Shown piece by piece: positions 34,946 through 42,975 of a stretch of DNA of 64,000 nucleotides. The translations under genes were made by a program, and so were the position numbers. The notes under the pieces were generated by a model. That model did no database searches. It was given only the letters and a program-made list of their open reading frames with translations, and had not been told where the DNA came from. Source of the DNA: Ammoniphilus oxalaticus (GTDB lineage Bacteria; Bacillota; Bacilli; Aneurinibacillales; RAOX-1); the NCBI RefSeq assembly GCF_003609605.1, contig NZ_MCHY01000006.1, positions 496,001 through 560,000 on the forward strand, written 5' to 3'. Each line of letters starts with the position of its first letter. The first letter of the stretch is position 1.

Positions 34946-36386
34946 ATGGCTGAAATTAATTATATCAGAGAAGAAACGAATACAAAAGGACGTTCTTATT
35001 CATCAGTTGCTGAGCAGATGAACCGAGATCGACGAACCATTAAGAAATATTCAGAGATGGAAGACTTCAATCCGCAAGAACAGCTTGTTCAGACAAGAAC
35101 GGCGCCTGTTATGGATCCAGTCAAACCAATTATCGATCAGTGGTTAGTAGAAGATATGGGGAAAAAGAAGAAGTTTAGAAGAACGGCAAAGCGAATCCAT
35201 GATTTGCTTGTCAAAGAATATGGATTCCAAGGATCCGATCGATCTGTTCGTGATTATGTAGCTAAAAGAAAGATAGTTCTATTAGAAGAAAGCGATGACG
35301 CATCTTTGCCGTTAGAAGCGAGGCCAGACACCGCGCAAGTAGACTTTGGAGAAGCTCCTTTTAAATATCGAGGAGAAGAAGTGGTGCGGCCTTATCTCGT
35401 TCTTTCTTTACCCTACAGCAACGCATTCTTGTTTCAAGTATTTCCATCGGAGAATCGAGAATGTTTCTTGCAAGGGCTAACGAATATGTTTGCCTTTATG
35501 GAAGGCGCGCCGCATACGATTCGCTTTGACAACCTGTCGCCTGCCGTAAAGAAGGTATTGCCGAATGGTGAACGGCAATTAACCGATGAGTTTGCTCGGT
35601 TTGTCGCCCATTACGGTTTCCAATATGAATTCTGTAATCCTGGCAGTGGTAATGAAAAAGGGCATGTGGAGGTCATGGTGAAGTACATACGGAACAATTA
35701 CCTGTTGCCGGAAGTGCATTATGAGGATTTAAATGAGCTGAACGAGAGAGCTTTTAATTGGAGTGTCAATGATCGCGATCGAGCTCACTATAAGAAAGGT
35801 CTGCCGATTGCCGAACTCTACTTGGCAGACAATGCCCGCTTTCTCCAATTACCTGGAAAACCATTTGAGTGCGTACGTTTTGAGCTGGTAAAAGCGGATA
35901 AGTATGGATTTGTTCGAATCGATAAGAAGCAGTATTCGACTTCGCCGCGATTTGCGGGACAAAAGGTACGAGCAAAGCTTTCTTTTGACACCGTGACACT
36001 AGCAGTTGATGGCCAAACGACCCAACGTCCTTAAATACAGTTCATTCTATGATCAACTGCCAGAAGAGTGGAAGCATTTCTTCAACGAATGCGCAGCGGA
36101 AGAGTAGCGAAACGCGCTTCAGCTCCTTTCCGTCATATTAAAAGAACAAAGTTTCTAGCTGTCTGCACAAGCCTTGAATATGGCATCGGAACATGGGCAT
36201 CCAACAGTGGATGCGATTAAACATGTGTATTACCAATTGGTGAATGGCAGAGGAATTCGAGAAACACTGCCCCTTCGGCCTTCCATTCCGAAAACGAAGC
36301 AAGCAGCAACGAGAGGGCTTTCCCATTATGATCAGCTCATGCTTCCTTCGGGAGCATTCCTGTTAGATGGTTTTTCAGGGTCTTGA
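34946..36386 (+). mobile_element. IS21-family istA remnant
   Basis: An istA reading frame is intact to 36034. It has the N-terminal HTH GRSYSSVAEQMNRDRRTIKK and the integrase core with DTAQVDFGEAPF, RFDNLSPAVKKV and the GSGNEKGHVEVMVKY Glu. It then shifts frame: KYSSFYDQLPEEWKHFF continues, with stops at about 36105, and the normal C terminus (NMASEHGHPTVDAIKHVYY) resumes until 36386. The partner ATPase istB is absent and no terminal repeats were found. The element is dead. Confidence 0.85.
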
Positions 36387-36469
36387 ACAAAAAAGAGCCC
36401 TCTTGGTATGATACGGGGTGTCAAATCTCGAGAATTGACACCTAATTTGTAACCAAGGAGGACTCCAAA

Positions 36470-36669
36470 ATGGATTTTAAACAAAATCAAAGAATAAACA
36501 AGTCACTGAAAAAACACTAGTCATCGGTCTCGATATAGCAAAACGTATTCATTATGCATGCTTTGTTGATGATCGGGGACGGTTGCTCCAGAAATCAATT
36601 CCTATTTCACAGTCAAATGAAGGGTTTGAGTATTTCTACCATTGAATTCTTAACGCCCTAAAAGGAATG
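36470..36669 (+). mobile_element. IS110-family transposase 5' remnant
   Basis: Starts ATGGATTTTAAACAAAATCA after an AAGGAGG site. After a frame change it reads TLVIGLDIAKRIHYACFVDD, the first Asp region of the DEDD IS110 transposases, then LLQKSIPISQSNEGFEYF. It is cut off by the IS3 element at about 36670. A hairpin TGTCAAATCTCGAGAATTGACA lies upstream at 36419-36440. Confidence 0.7.
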
Positions 36670-36743
36670 GATCGGATACACTTAGTTAGACAACTAAATT
36701 AAGGTCTTGTAGAATCAAACTAACAGAAACGAGGGGATCTACA

Positions 36744-37031
36744 ATGACCGAAAGAAGAGCAAGAAGAACGTTCACATCCGAATTTAAACACCAAATGGTG
36801 CAGCTATATGAGAATGGAAAACCTAGAGCCGATATTATCCGTGAATATGAATTGAACGCGTCCACATTCGATCGATGGGTGACTCAAAGTCGTAATTCTG
36901 GATCTTTCAAAGAAAAAGATAATCGTACGCCTGAAGAGGACGAGCTCATCAAGTTGCGTAAAGAAAATCAACGTCTAAAGATGGAGAAAGATATTTTAAA
37001 GCAAGCGGCGCTGATTATGGGACGAAAATAG
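36744..37031 (+). CDS. IS3-family transposase OrfA
   Basis: 95 aa with an N-terminal helix-turn-helix (RRTFTSEFKHQMVQLYENGK) and a C-terminal leucine-zipper-like coiled coil, DELIKLRKENQRLKMEKDIL. It binds IS ends and is normally joined to OrfB by a -1 frameshift. Intact here, but its OrfB partner is deleted internally. Confidence 0.88.
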   Translation: MTERRARRTFTSEFKHQMVQLYENGKPRADIIREYELNASTFDRWVTQSRNSGSFKEKDNRTPEEDELIKLRKENQRLKMEKDILKQAALIMGRK

Positions 37032-37033
37032 AT

Positions 37034-37537
37034 GTGATTCGTAATAACGCTCACAACTATTCGGTATCAGCAATGTGCGACGTCCTACAAATACCAAGAA
37101 GTACCTACTACTATGAATCAACCCAAAAGCCGTCTGAGGATGAACTCGTTGAGCAAATACGTGAGATCTTCTTTGCTAGCCGAAACAATTACGGCACACG
37201 TAAGATCAAGGTAGAGCTTAAGAAACGCGGACGTCGTTCAAGTCTTCCATACAGATCGCGGCAACGAATTTAAAAACAAACTTATAGATGATGTTTTAGA
37301 AACCTTTGAAATTAAAAGATCCCTCAGCATGAAAGGCTGTCCCTACGATATGCAGTAGCGGAAGCCATGTTTAAACTATTTAAAACCGAGTTTGCAAACC
37401 AAACTCATTTTGAAAGCCTGGAACAGCTCCAGCTTGAACTCAATGATTACGTTCATTGGTTCAACAAGATTAGAATCCATAGCAAGTTGGGATACATGAG
37501 CCCAGTTCAATACAGATTATTGAACATGAATAACTAG
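37034..37537 (+). pseudogene. IS3-family transposase OrfB, internally deleted
   Basis: The 5' part reads HNYSVSAMCDVLQIPRSTYY through NNYGTRKIKVELKKRG. It then jumps at about 37235 straight to QVFHTDRGNEFKN (the second catalytic Asp), losing the first catalytic Asp region. A one-base loss at about 37353 shifts AVAEAMFKLFKTEF and the terminal YVHWFNKIRIHSKLGYMSP out of frame. Non-functional. Confidence 0.85.
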
Positions 37538-37692
37538 AGCCGACAGGTAATCTCACTAAATGAAACTAGACCTTAAATAATCTGTTCAATTTACTGTTGA
37601 CAGTCCAGCTTTTCCTTTGCTAACAATTGCATGCTTCATTAGTTAGCTTAAATACGCTGGAAGACAGCAATTGGACTAATTGTTATAACCCT

Positions 37693-38547
37693 TTATTTCA
37701 GTTTCGTTTTTGCATAGTCGTTGTCTGCTGCTGGATATTTACTTTGATCCCAAGTACGAGTTTCTAATAAATATTCAGAATTTCTTAAGAAGTAATTGTA
37801 ATTAACAAAATCATCTTTATCTGAAGAGGTATCAGCAAAAGTAACATCCAAGTGGTAAAAGGATCCATCTAATTCAACCATATTCCAAGAATGTAAGCCT
37901 CCGCTATTAGTAATTCCGACGATGTATATAGATTCAATACCAACTTTTTCCAATAGATAGTTTATAGTTCTAGTGTATCCATCGCAAACAGCAATACCAT
38001 ACATTATAGTACCGAAAGTAGTATATGAATCATTTGAAATCATCCTTGTGATGTAGCCCTCATAATCATAACTTGTGTTTAATACAACATAATTGTAAAT
38101 AGCTTTTACCTTGTCGTAATCAGAATAGTGAGGTTGAATAATATTCTTTAAAATCGCATCCGTTCTTTTGTCCAGCAATTCATTTTTTTTCGATATGGTT
38201 TCCTCTGTGTAACGAAAGTTAAACTCAATATCCCTATTCGAATAAGTTATCCAGTTTTTAATGTAAAAGAGATTAGGGTCAGTATCAAGTATTGCCTGAA
38301 TTAAATGTTTTACATCGAGATAATCTACTTCTTTGTCATCAAAAAAACCATTTGGGTTTACAGTTGAAAGTGCTTCGTAAATTGAAGCGTAGGAATTGGG
38401 GTACATATCCTGTAATTCCTCTTTCGAAAAACCTGCTAAATTATAATTAGCTGATGCCACCTTACTAGTGAAATCAAAAAGCGATACAAAAAGGATCAAC
38501 GTTGCTAAAGCTATATTTAAAGACACCTTGATTGATTTTTTATTCAT
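37693..38547 (-). CDS. secreted transglutaminase-like (CHD) protein
   Basis: 284 aa. An N-terminal signal or anchor helix, KVSLNIALATLILFVSLF, is followed by a transglutaminase-like papain fold. The Cys is in GIAVCDGYTR, the His in GGLHSWNMV, and the Asp in FYHLDVTFAD, so the catalytic triad is complete. Such proteins are proteases or amidases in the cell envelope. ATG 38547 is used; AAAGGTGG lies about ten bases upstream, and the longer frame to 38655 has no support. Confidence 0.8.
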   Translation of the reverse strand: MNKKSIKVSLNIALATLILFVSLFDFTSKVASANYNLAGFSKEELQDMYPNSYASIYEALSTVNPNGFFDDKEVDYLDVKHLIQAILDTDPNLFYIKNWITYSNRDIEFNFRYTEETISKKNELLDKRTDAILKNIIQPHYSDYDKVKAIYNYVVLNTSYDYEGYITRMISNDSYTTFGTIMYGIAVCDGYTRTINYLLEKVGIESIYIVGITNSGGLHSWNMVELDGSFYHLDVTFADTSSDKDDFVNYNYFLRNSEYLLETRTWDQSKYPAADNDYAKTKLK

Positions 38548-38787
38548 TAAACCGAATCCCACCTTTCCGCTAATCACTAAGAAATGGTAAGAACCTATGC
38601 ATTGAGAGTTTTTCCATTCTCTTAATCTATTATTAATATATGAAAGGTGATTCATTGAGGATTGTGCTGAAGTCCTTGGATAATAAAAATGTTAATAGGA
38701 TGAGGTGAAATTGAAAGATTTTTTAATGTGTGTTTTATTATGATAACGTTTTAGACACAAACTCAGAAATTGATAGGAGGAATAGGT

Positions 38788-38967
38788 GATGAAGAAAAAT
38801 GTGCTCGTTGGAGCAAAGAAATTGAGAAGGAAGGTGAAGTTGTAGTTACTGATGCCATGGGGAGCAAGGATTTAGTTCATGTAGATTGCTTATATGATTA
38901 TGTACTTAGGGCGAACAAGCAAGAATATTACGACAGCTTTGAAGACTATAGGAGAGAAAACGAGTAG
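38788..38967 (+). pseudogene. small cysteine protein gene with probable A-run frameshift
   Basis: AGGAGGAATAGGTG precedes ATGAAGAAAAATGTG, but that frame ends after 18 codons. The frame one base over reads CARWSKEIEKEGEVVVTDA, then GSKDLVHVDCLYDYVLRANK and EYYDSFEDYRREN to TGA 38967. Removing one A from the A5 run joins a good start to the longer frame. It could instead start at TTG 38770 without a ribosome binding site. It resembles small prophage zinc proteins. Confidence 0.5.
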
Positions 38968-39014
38968 TGTACTGTTAGTTGAAACACGGTACTTAAAAAA
39001 GGGGAGAAACAGAA

Positions 39015-39407
39015 ATGAAAAAGAAAATCACGATTTTTATTCTAGGTTTAATGACTATCTTACTATCCGCGTGTAGTACGGAATCGGATACGGTAAACCA
39101 CAATATATCTAAGTCTGCAGATTCATTCGAGGTAAACAGGAGGATAGTGTTCTTCAATGGCATAACAGACAAATACCTCCTAACCGTTGAGGGGTTGTGT
39201 TCATTGGATATCACTGGCGATAAGGCGTTACGTGTGACATGCAAAGTTGGTGAAGGAGAGTACAAGCGCCATTACTTAGGGTTAAGTGATAATGTGAGTT
39301 ATTTCGTAGAGCAAGTAGATTCAGCTAATGTTGATCCGTTTCATTATCGTGTGGTATTCAGGCCAGAATCAATTGTTCCTGATATAGACATTCAGACAAG
39401 TAAATAA
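39015..39407 (+). CDS. prophage-type beta-sandwich lipoprotein
   Basis: 130 aa with a lipoprotein signal peptide (lipobox LSAC, residues about 17-20). Then come STESDTVNHNISKSADSFEV, NRRIVFFNGITDKYLLTVEG and HYLGLSDNVSYFVEQVDS, a pattern I associate with small phage-encoded lipoproteins of Bacillus. GGGGAGAAACAG lies upstream of the ATG. The function in phage is unknown. Confidence 0.7.
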   Translation: MKKKITIFILGLMTILLSACSTESDTVNHNISKSADSFEVNRRIVFFNGITDKYLLTVEGLCSLDITGDKALRVTCKVGEGEYKRHYLGLSDNVSYFVEQVDSANVDPFHYRVVFRPESIVPDIDIQTSK

Positions 39408-39510
39408 AGCATTTGCAGTACGAGCATAAACAGACATAAAAAATAGCCAGGACTTCCCGACTAATCTTTTCGACACATTAGATTATAGCATATATGGGAG
39501 GGGTCCGACT

Positions 39511-39708
39511 ATGAGATCACTAGATATAGAGGTAAACGATAGAAATAGGCTGGAATTTGATATAATGGATATACCGTCCAGTTGTGTGATTGTGATTTGC
39601 GAAGGGAAAGCAAAAGTCAGAGAGCTTCCTCCATTCGGTGAATATAGAATCTTAACATATCAGGGGAAGGTGAAGCGGATGAGAAGGGAAGAAGGGGAAG
39701 AGTTTTGA
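39511..39708 (+). CDS. DUF3954-like phage protein
   Basis: 65 aa. SSCVIVICEGKAKVRELPPF followed by GEYRILTYQGKVKR resembles DUF3954/XtrA-type small phage proteins. GGGAGGGG lies seven bases before the ATG. It overlaps the next gene by four bases. Confidence 0.55.
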   Translation: MRSLDIEVNDRNRLEFDIMDIPSSCVIVICEGKAKVRELPPFGEYRILTYQGKVKRMRREEGEEF

Positions 39709-40121
39709 GTATAATTAGGATTGAAGGTACACGGCCAGCAGAGCTTGAGGAACAACAGATACTTGAGAAAATTGAAAACTTGTTATTAGAGCAACAAGTT
39801 CACACTTTGGAAAATACACTTTCCGATACAATTAGTTTCTTTTCAACTTGGACAGCAATGGCTGGAGTGTTTTTAGCGGCACTCTTGGTTATTGCAGGAT
39901 GGATAATGAAAAGAGTTTTTGATAAAAAACTAACTCAAGTTACGAATATATCATCTGATATAACTGGCAAATTTGAAGTTTTGAAAGATGTCGAACAAAA
40001 AGTAAATTCAAAATTCAATACAATCCAAGAAATTAACGAGTATTTCATAAAGTCTAAAAAAGAATGGGAGAAAATTAAAGAAATACAAGATTTTCAGTAT
40101 AAAGAAATAAACATTGGTTAA
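39705..40121 (+). CDS. membrane protein truncated by IS3 fragment
   Basis: 138 aa. An acidic N-terminal helix (LEEQQILEKIENLLLEQQ), one transmembrane helix (WTAMAGVFLAALLVIAGWIM) and a C-terminal coiled-coil-like segment are visible. Start is TTG 39705, overlapping the previous gene, with GAAGGGGAAGAG upstream. The stop TAA at 40119-40121 lies exactly at the first bases of the inverted IS3 fragment, so the original C terminus was probably longer. Confidence 0.6.
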   Translation: MSIIRIEGTRPAELEEQQILEKIENLLLEQQVHTLENTLSDTISFFSTWTAMAGVFLAALLVIAGWIMKRVFDKKLTQVTNISSDITGKFEVLKDVEQKVNSKFNTIQEINEYFIKSKKEWEKIKEIQDFQYKEINIG

Positions 40122-40286
40122 TATCGGCTCTAGGTTTTCCATTCTCATATAGCTGCACCATTTGGTGTTTAAATTCGGATGTGAACGTTCTTCTTGCTCT
40201 TCTTTCGGTCATTGTAGATCCCCTCGTTTCTGTTAGTTTGATTCTACAAGACCTTAATTTAATTGTCTAACTAAGTGTATCCGATC
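40119..40286 (-). mobile_element. inverted 168-bp copy of the IS3 left end
   Basis: Nearly identical, in reverse complement, to 36670-36837. It includes the orfA ribosome binding site and the first 30 or so codons, with only a few differences (for example GACAATTAAA against GACAACTAAA). It ends inside orfA on one side and at GATCGGATACAC on the other. Confidence 0.85.
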
Positions 40287-40539
40287 TAACTACATAAATC
40301 GATAGATGTATAAATCTATACCCGATACTAAAGGCTTGTATAGATTTTGTATAGCAGCCAATGCTAGGTTAGTAGTTAACAACACTTTACATCCTTCTTT
40401 TTTGGGGGAAGTGGGTTTACTGAGTATTAATTTATTCGTTTTGATGAATTAACGGAAGGTGAGAATTCTTTTATAAGTATAGTCGAGAAGAAAGGTTACA
40501 TAGACGTTACTAAAAAGCTATGGTATGTTGTTATTGCAT
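40287..40539. other. non-coding stretch with a gene relic
   Basis: Just before the second riboswitch, 40434-40542 has the open frame FIRFDELTEGENSFISIVEK, then GYIDVTKKLWYVVIA and a stop. It has no start and looks like the C terminus of a lost gene. Nothing else recognised. Confidence 0.35.
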
Positions 40540-40628
40540 AACCAGCAAGGGGCAAACTATTCGAAAGATTGGGACGCAAAGCTACAAATCTAAGGTATTT
40601 TATACTAAGATGGTTGAGCTACCTGGAT
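40540..40628 (+). promoter_or_regulatory. c-di-GMP-I (GEMM) riboswitch 2
   Basis: Blocks GGGGCAAAC, tetraloop hairpin ATTCGAAAGATTGG, GACGCAAAGC, AATCTAAGG, and ATGGTTGAGCTACCTGG are in the GEMM order. P1 includes CCAG 40542-40545 with CTGG 40623-40626. The G of GGGCAAA is kept, pointing to c-di-GMP. It is followed, ten bases on, by the GAAGGGTGAG ribosome binding site of a second SinI-like gene, the same architecture as at 33.4 kb. Confidence 0.88.
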
Positions 40629-40652
40629 TTTACACTTGAAGGGTGAGAAATC

Positions 40653-40787
40653 ATGGTTAAAAAAGAGAAAGATAAAGAGGTGTTGGATCAAGAGTGGGTA
40701 AACTTAATCCTCGAGGCTAAGGAGATCGGGATATCGAAAGAGGAATTACGTGAATTTTTAATAAATAAGATGAGGATATCTGTTTAA
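40653..40787 (+). CDS. SinI-like anti-repressor 2, 44 aa
   Basis: MVKKEKDKEV, then LDQEWVNLILEAKEIGISKE and ELREFLINK. This is a SinI-type SinR-binding helix hook, clearly paralogous to the 44-aa gene at 33535 (same length, same MVKK start, same LDxEWV-LI-EAK-GIS core). GAAGGGTGAG precedes the ATG by five bases. It is located directly behind c-di-GMP-I riboswitch 2. Confidence 0.87.
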   Translation: MVKKEKDKEVLDQEWVNLILEAKEIGISKEELREFLINKMRISV

Positions 40788-40808
40788 TATAATTTCGTAC
40801 TTGCATGT

Positions 40809-40970
40809 TTATTTTTTGAAAATGCTTTCATTCTCTAGTACTTCATTTTTTTTTAATTTTAAGAAATCTCTAAAGTCTTCTTTTGATATATTTGAAGCCA
40901 TCGCAAATTTAACCAATTTTATAGTTTTTTCATCAAGATTATTATATATATTAAGATTGATTACATTCAC
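40809..40970 (-). CDS. SinI-like protein 3, 53 aa
   Basis: From GTG 40970 (nine bases after GGAGGT) the product reads MNVINLNIYNN, then LDEKTIKLVKFAMASNISKE and DFRDFLKLKKNEV. It follows the SinI helix-hook pattern (LD, ten-residue helix, IS-E, FL), but without the Trp of the other two copies. It is convergent with SinI-like gene 2 and has no riboswitch. Possibly a diverged antagonist of a different SinR-like repressor. Confidence 0.6.
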   Translation of the reverse strand: MNVINLNIYNNLDEKTIKLVKFAMASNISKEDFRDFLKLKKNEVLENESIFKK

Positions 40971-41087
40971 GCACAATACACCTCCATATAAAAAGACTAT
41001 AGCATAATGGCTCATGTATCAGCAAGGTCTTCGATGTTTACATAATATTGATGATTAAAACCTTAACATGATCTTTAGATTAAAGCC

Positions 41088-41159
41088 CGCTGGGTGATCG
41101 TGGATACAGAGAAGCAGGAACGTGCTTATGTTTTTCAGCGGTGTCAGAAGAGAGTGTAA
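41088..41159 (+). pseudogene. relic A of a zinc-finger-like C terminus
   Basis: RWVIVDTEKQERAYVFQRCQ followed by KRV and stop. The sequence is related to relic B at 42873, with the first Cys changed to Phe. There is no start or upstream gene body. Confidence 0.5.
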
Positions 41160-41161
41160 GC

Positions 41162-41203
41162 AAAGATATAACCCCTACAAATGAGTGGGGGTTATATCTT
41201 TTG
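41162..41203 (+). terminator. intrinsic terminator
   Basis: AAAGATATAACCCC/GGGGTTATATCTTT stem with TTGC after it; it lies directly after relic A. Confidence 0.8.
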
Positions 41204-41289
41204 CTATGTCTTTATCTTAAATAAAATTAGGGAACTTTTCCTAATGATTTTCGTCTATAATATAGATGTAAAATAATAGGAGGTTAGAA

Positions 41290-41733
41290 ATGCCGAAAAT
41301 ATTTCATTTTTGTATCATTGTTATAAGTTCTTTATCAGTTTTAGTAGGATGTGGTGCAAATTCTACAAGTAATACTGATGTGGAATTAAGTCCAACTTTT
41401 ATTGTTGAAGGCTCAGAAATACAAGGTATTGAAGGCAAGATCGCTATTTTTCCTTCAGAGTTTATTGCTGAACAGACGAATAAATATTTGTGGCATTTTT
41501 GGGGCGTGGGTGATGAGAGTTTTGAATTCAGGGTAGAGGCTATAGACATTCAAACAGGAGAAAAAATCAATCCATTCCCATTGGACGTTCCTACAAAGGT
41601 TTTGCCTAGTCCTCTTAGAGGAGCGGAGGCTACATCACCGTCATCTGTGACGCTTCCCAAATCAGGAATTTGGCAGTTAGATGCCTATGTGAATGAAGAA
41701 TTATTTGGAAGCATAATAGTTGAAGTAAATTGA
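41290..41733 (+). CDS. lipoprotein, possibly DUF4871
   Basis: 147 aa with a lipoprotein signal peptide (VLVGC, Cys about residue 21). The mature part has KYLWHFWGVG, SPLRGAEATSPSSVTLPKSG and IWQLDAYVNEELFGSIIVEV, consistent with the DUF4871-type immunoglobulin-like domain of Bacillus lipoproteins. AATAGGAGG precedes the ATG, and a terminator follows. Confidence 0.65.
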   Translation: MPKIFHFCIIVISSLSVLVGCGANSTSNTDVELSPTFIVEGSEIQGIEGKIAIFPSEFIAEQTNKYLWHFWGVGDESFEFRVEAIDIQTGEKINPFPLDVPTKVLPSPLRGAEATSPSSVTLPKSGIWQLDAYVNEELFGSIIVEVN

Positions 41734-41737
41734 TAGG

Positions 41738-41777
41738 AAAAAATAAGCCTTCGCCATAACAGTGAGGGCTTATTTTT
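41738..41777 (+). terminator. intrinsic terminator
   Basis: AAAAATAAGCC/GGGCTTATTTTT arms around a 15-base loop. Confidence 0.85.
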
Positions 41778-41840
41778 GAATTTAGTAAGAATAGTATATG
41801 TAGTTTTTTATTAAATCTGGCAAGTTGAATTGACCAACTT

Positions 41841-42416
41841 CTATTTTTGGTTGACATATGTTTTAGTGGCTGGTGGTTCATATGATCGAAATTTGTCAAG
41901 TAATTTGCTTGGTTCCGAGTCGACAAACGCCATTGAAAGATATTTATCGTGCATAAACTGCTCCTTCGCCATATGATTAAGCAGCTCTAGCAGTGGATCG
42001 AAGTATTGATTGATGTTTAGGAGGCCACAAGGTTTTTGATGAAGGCCTAGTTGAGCCCAAGTGAAAATTTCAAAGAACTCTTCTAAAGTTCCTGGTCCAC
42101 CCGGTAAAGCAATAAACCCATCTACAAGTTCTGCCGTCTGAGCTTTCCTCTCATGCATAGAATCGACAATAATTAGCTCTGATAATTTTTTATGAGAAAT
42201 TTCTCTTCGTTCTAAAAAACTTGGCATAATCCCAATTACCTCTCCACCTTCTTCTAAAATGGAATCCGCAACTGCACCCATAATGCCAACACTTGCACCG
42301 CCGTAGACAAGTGTAATATCGCGCTTAGCTAGTTCTTTACCCAATTTTTTTGCAGTTTTTATATAAACATCTGATGATCCTTTACTGGAACCACAAAATA
42401 CAGCTACCTTTTTCAC
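41841..42416 (-). CDS. LOG family protein (TIGR00730)
   Basis: 191 aa. It starts KKVAVFCGSSKGSS, has VYGGASVGIMGAVAD, and carries the LOG signature LPGGPGTLEEFFE, with the SMHERKAQ helix. The family (YvdD) hydrolyses nucleoside 5'-monophosphates to free base and ribose 5-phosphate. AGGAGGCGAG precedes the ATG. It may be core or accessory; it sits between phage debris and the next MazG-like gene. Confidence 0.88.
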   Translation of the reverse strand: MKKVAVFCGSSKGSSDVYIKTAKKLGKELAKRDITLVYGGASVGIMGAVADSILEEGGEVIGIMPSFLERREISHKKLSELIIVDSMHERKAQTAELVDGFIALPGGPGTLEEFFEIFTWAQLGLHQKPCGLLNINQYFDPLLELLNHMAKEQFMHDKYLSMAFVDSEPSKLLDKFRSYEPPATKTYVNQK

Positions 42417-42511
42417 TGTACTCGCCTCCTTATGAATTAGCGTTTCTATTATACAAAAGTCCTGATCTTTTGTTAAACTTTTAGGATAATGAATTTTTAG
42501 GAGTGGGATAA

Positions 42512-42832
42512 ATGGATGTAACCGAATTTCAACAATGGGTGAATGATTATTATGAAGAAAGAGGTTGGTCTGAATTAGATATTTTTATTCGTATTGGTTT
42601 TTTAGCAGAGGAAACAGGAGAAGTAGCACGAGCTATAAGAGCCCTTGAAATTGGAAGGGATAGACCAGACGAAATAACAGAATTATTTGAAGAGAATAGA
42701 CAGGCCTTAACTGAGGAGTTAGGAGATGTAATAGGTAACGTAATTGTGATTGCCAATAAATACAAAATTCCGTTGGAAGAAGTGTTTAATCTCCATAAGA
42801 AAAAACTCTTAAAACGTTATTCTAGTGAATGA
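42512..42832 (+). CDS. MazG-like nucleotide pyrophosphohydrolase
   Basis: 106 aa with the all-alpha NTP-PPase metal site EETGEVARAIRALE plus LTEELGDVIGNVIVIAN (the ExxE and ExxD pair). It probably cleaves non-canonical NTPs. TTAGGAGTGGG precedes the ATG. It is divergent from the LOG gene, and both point to nucleotide clean-up. Confidence 0.85.
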   Translation: MDVTEFQQWVNDYYEERGWSELDIFIRIGFLAEETGEVARAIRALEIGRDRPDEITELFEENRQALTEELGDVIGNVIVIANKYKIPLEEVFNLHKKKLLKRYSSE

Positions 42833-42872
42833 GTTAGTTTATCATTTTATCTAACGGAAGCAGACCAAAGAT

Positions 42873-42956
42873 CGCTGGGTAATCGTGGATCCAGAGAAAC
42901 AGGAGAGCACTTATGTATGTCAGCGGTGCCAAAAGAGAATGTATAATAGGGTATAA
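42873..42956 (+). pseudogene. relic B of a zinc-finger-like C terminus
   Basis: RWVIVDPEKQESTYVCQRCQ, then KRMYNRV and stop, with an intact CxxC. It is a second copy of the relic at 41088; the upstream body is absent. Confidence 0.5.
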
Positions 42957-42975
42957 ATAGACGTGGAGGTTCGGT

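Larger units (their letters stand above)
36670..37607 (+). mobile_element. degenerate IS3-family element
   Basis: Spans from GATCGGATACACTTAG on the left to TGTTGACAGTCCA on the right. Subterminal inverted TTAAGGTCT blocks lie at both ends. It contains an intact orfA and a broken orfB. The left 168 bases recur inverted at 40119-40286. Confidence 0.75.

Noticed and set aside
38993-39265. 90-aa minus-strand open frame
   Set aside because: It is antisense to the lipoprotein gene with a clear signal peptide and ribosome binding site.
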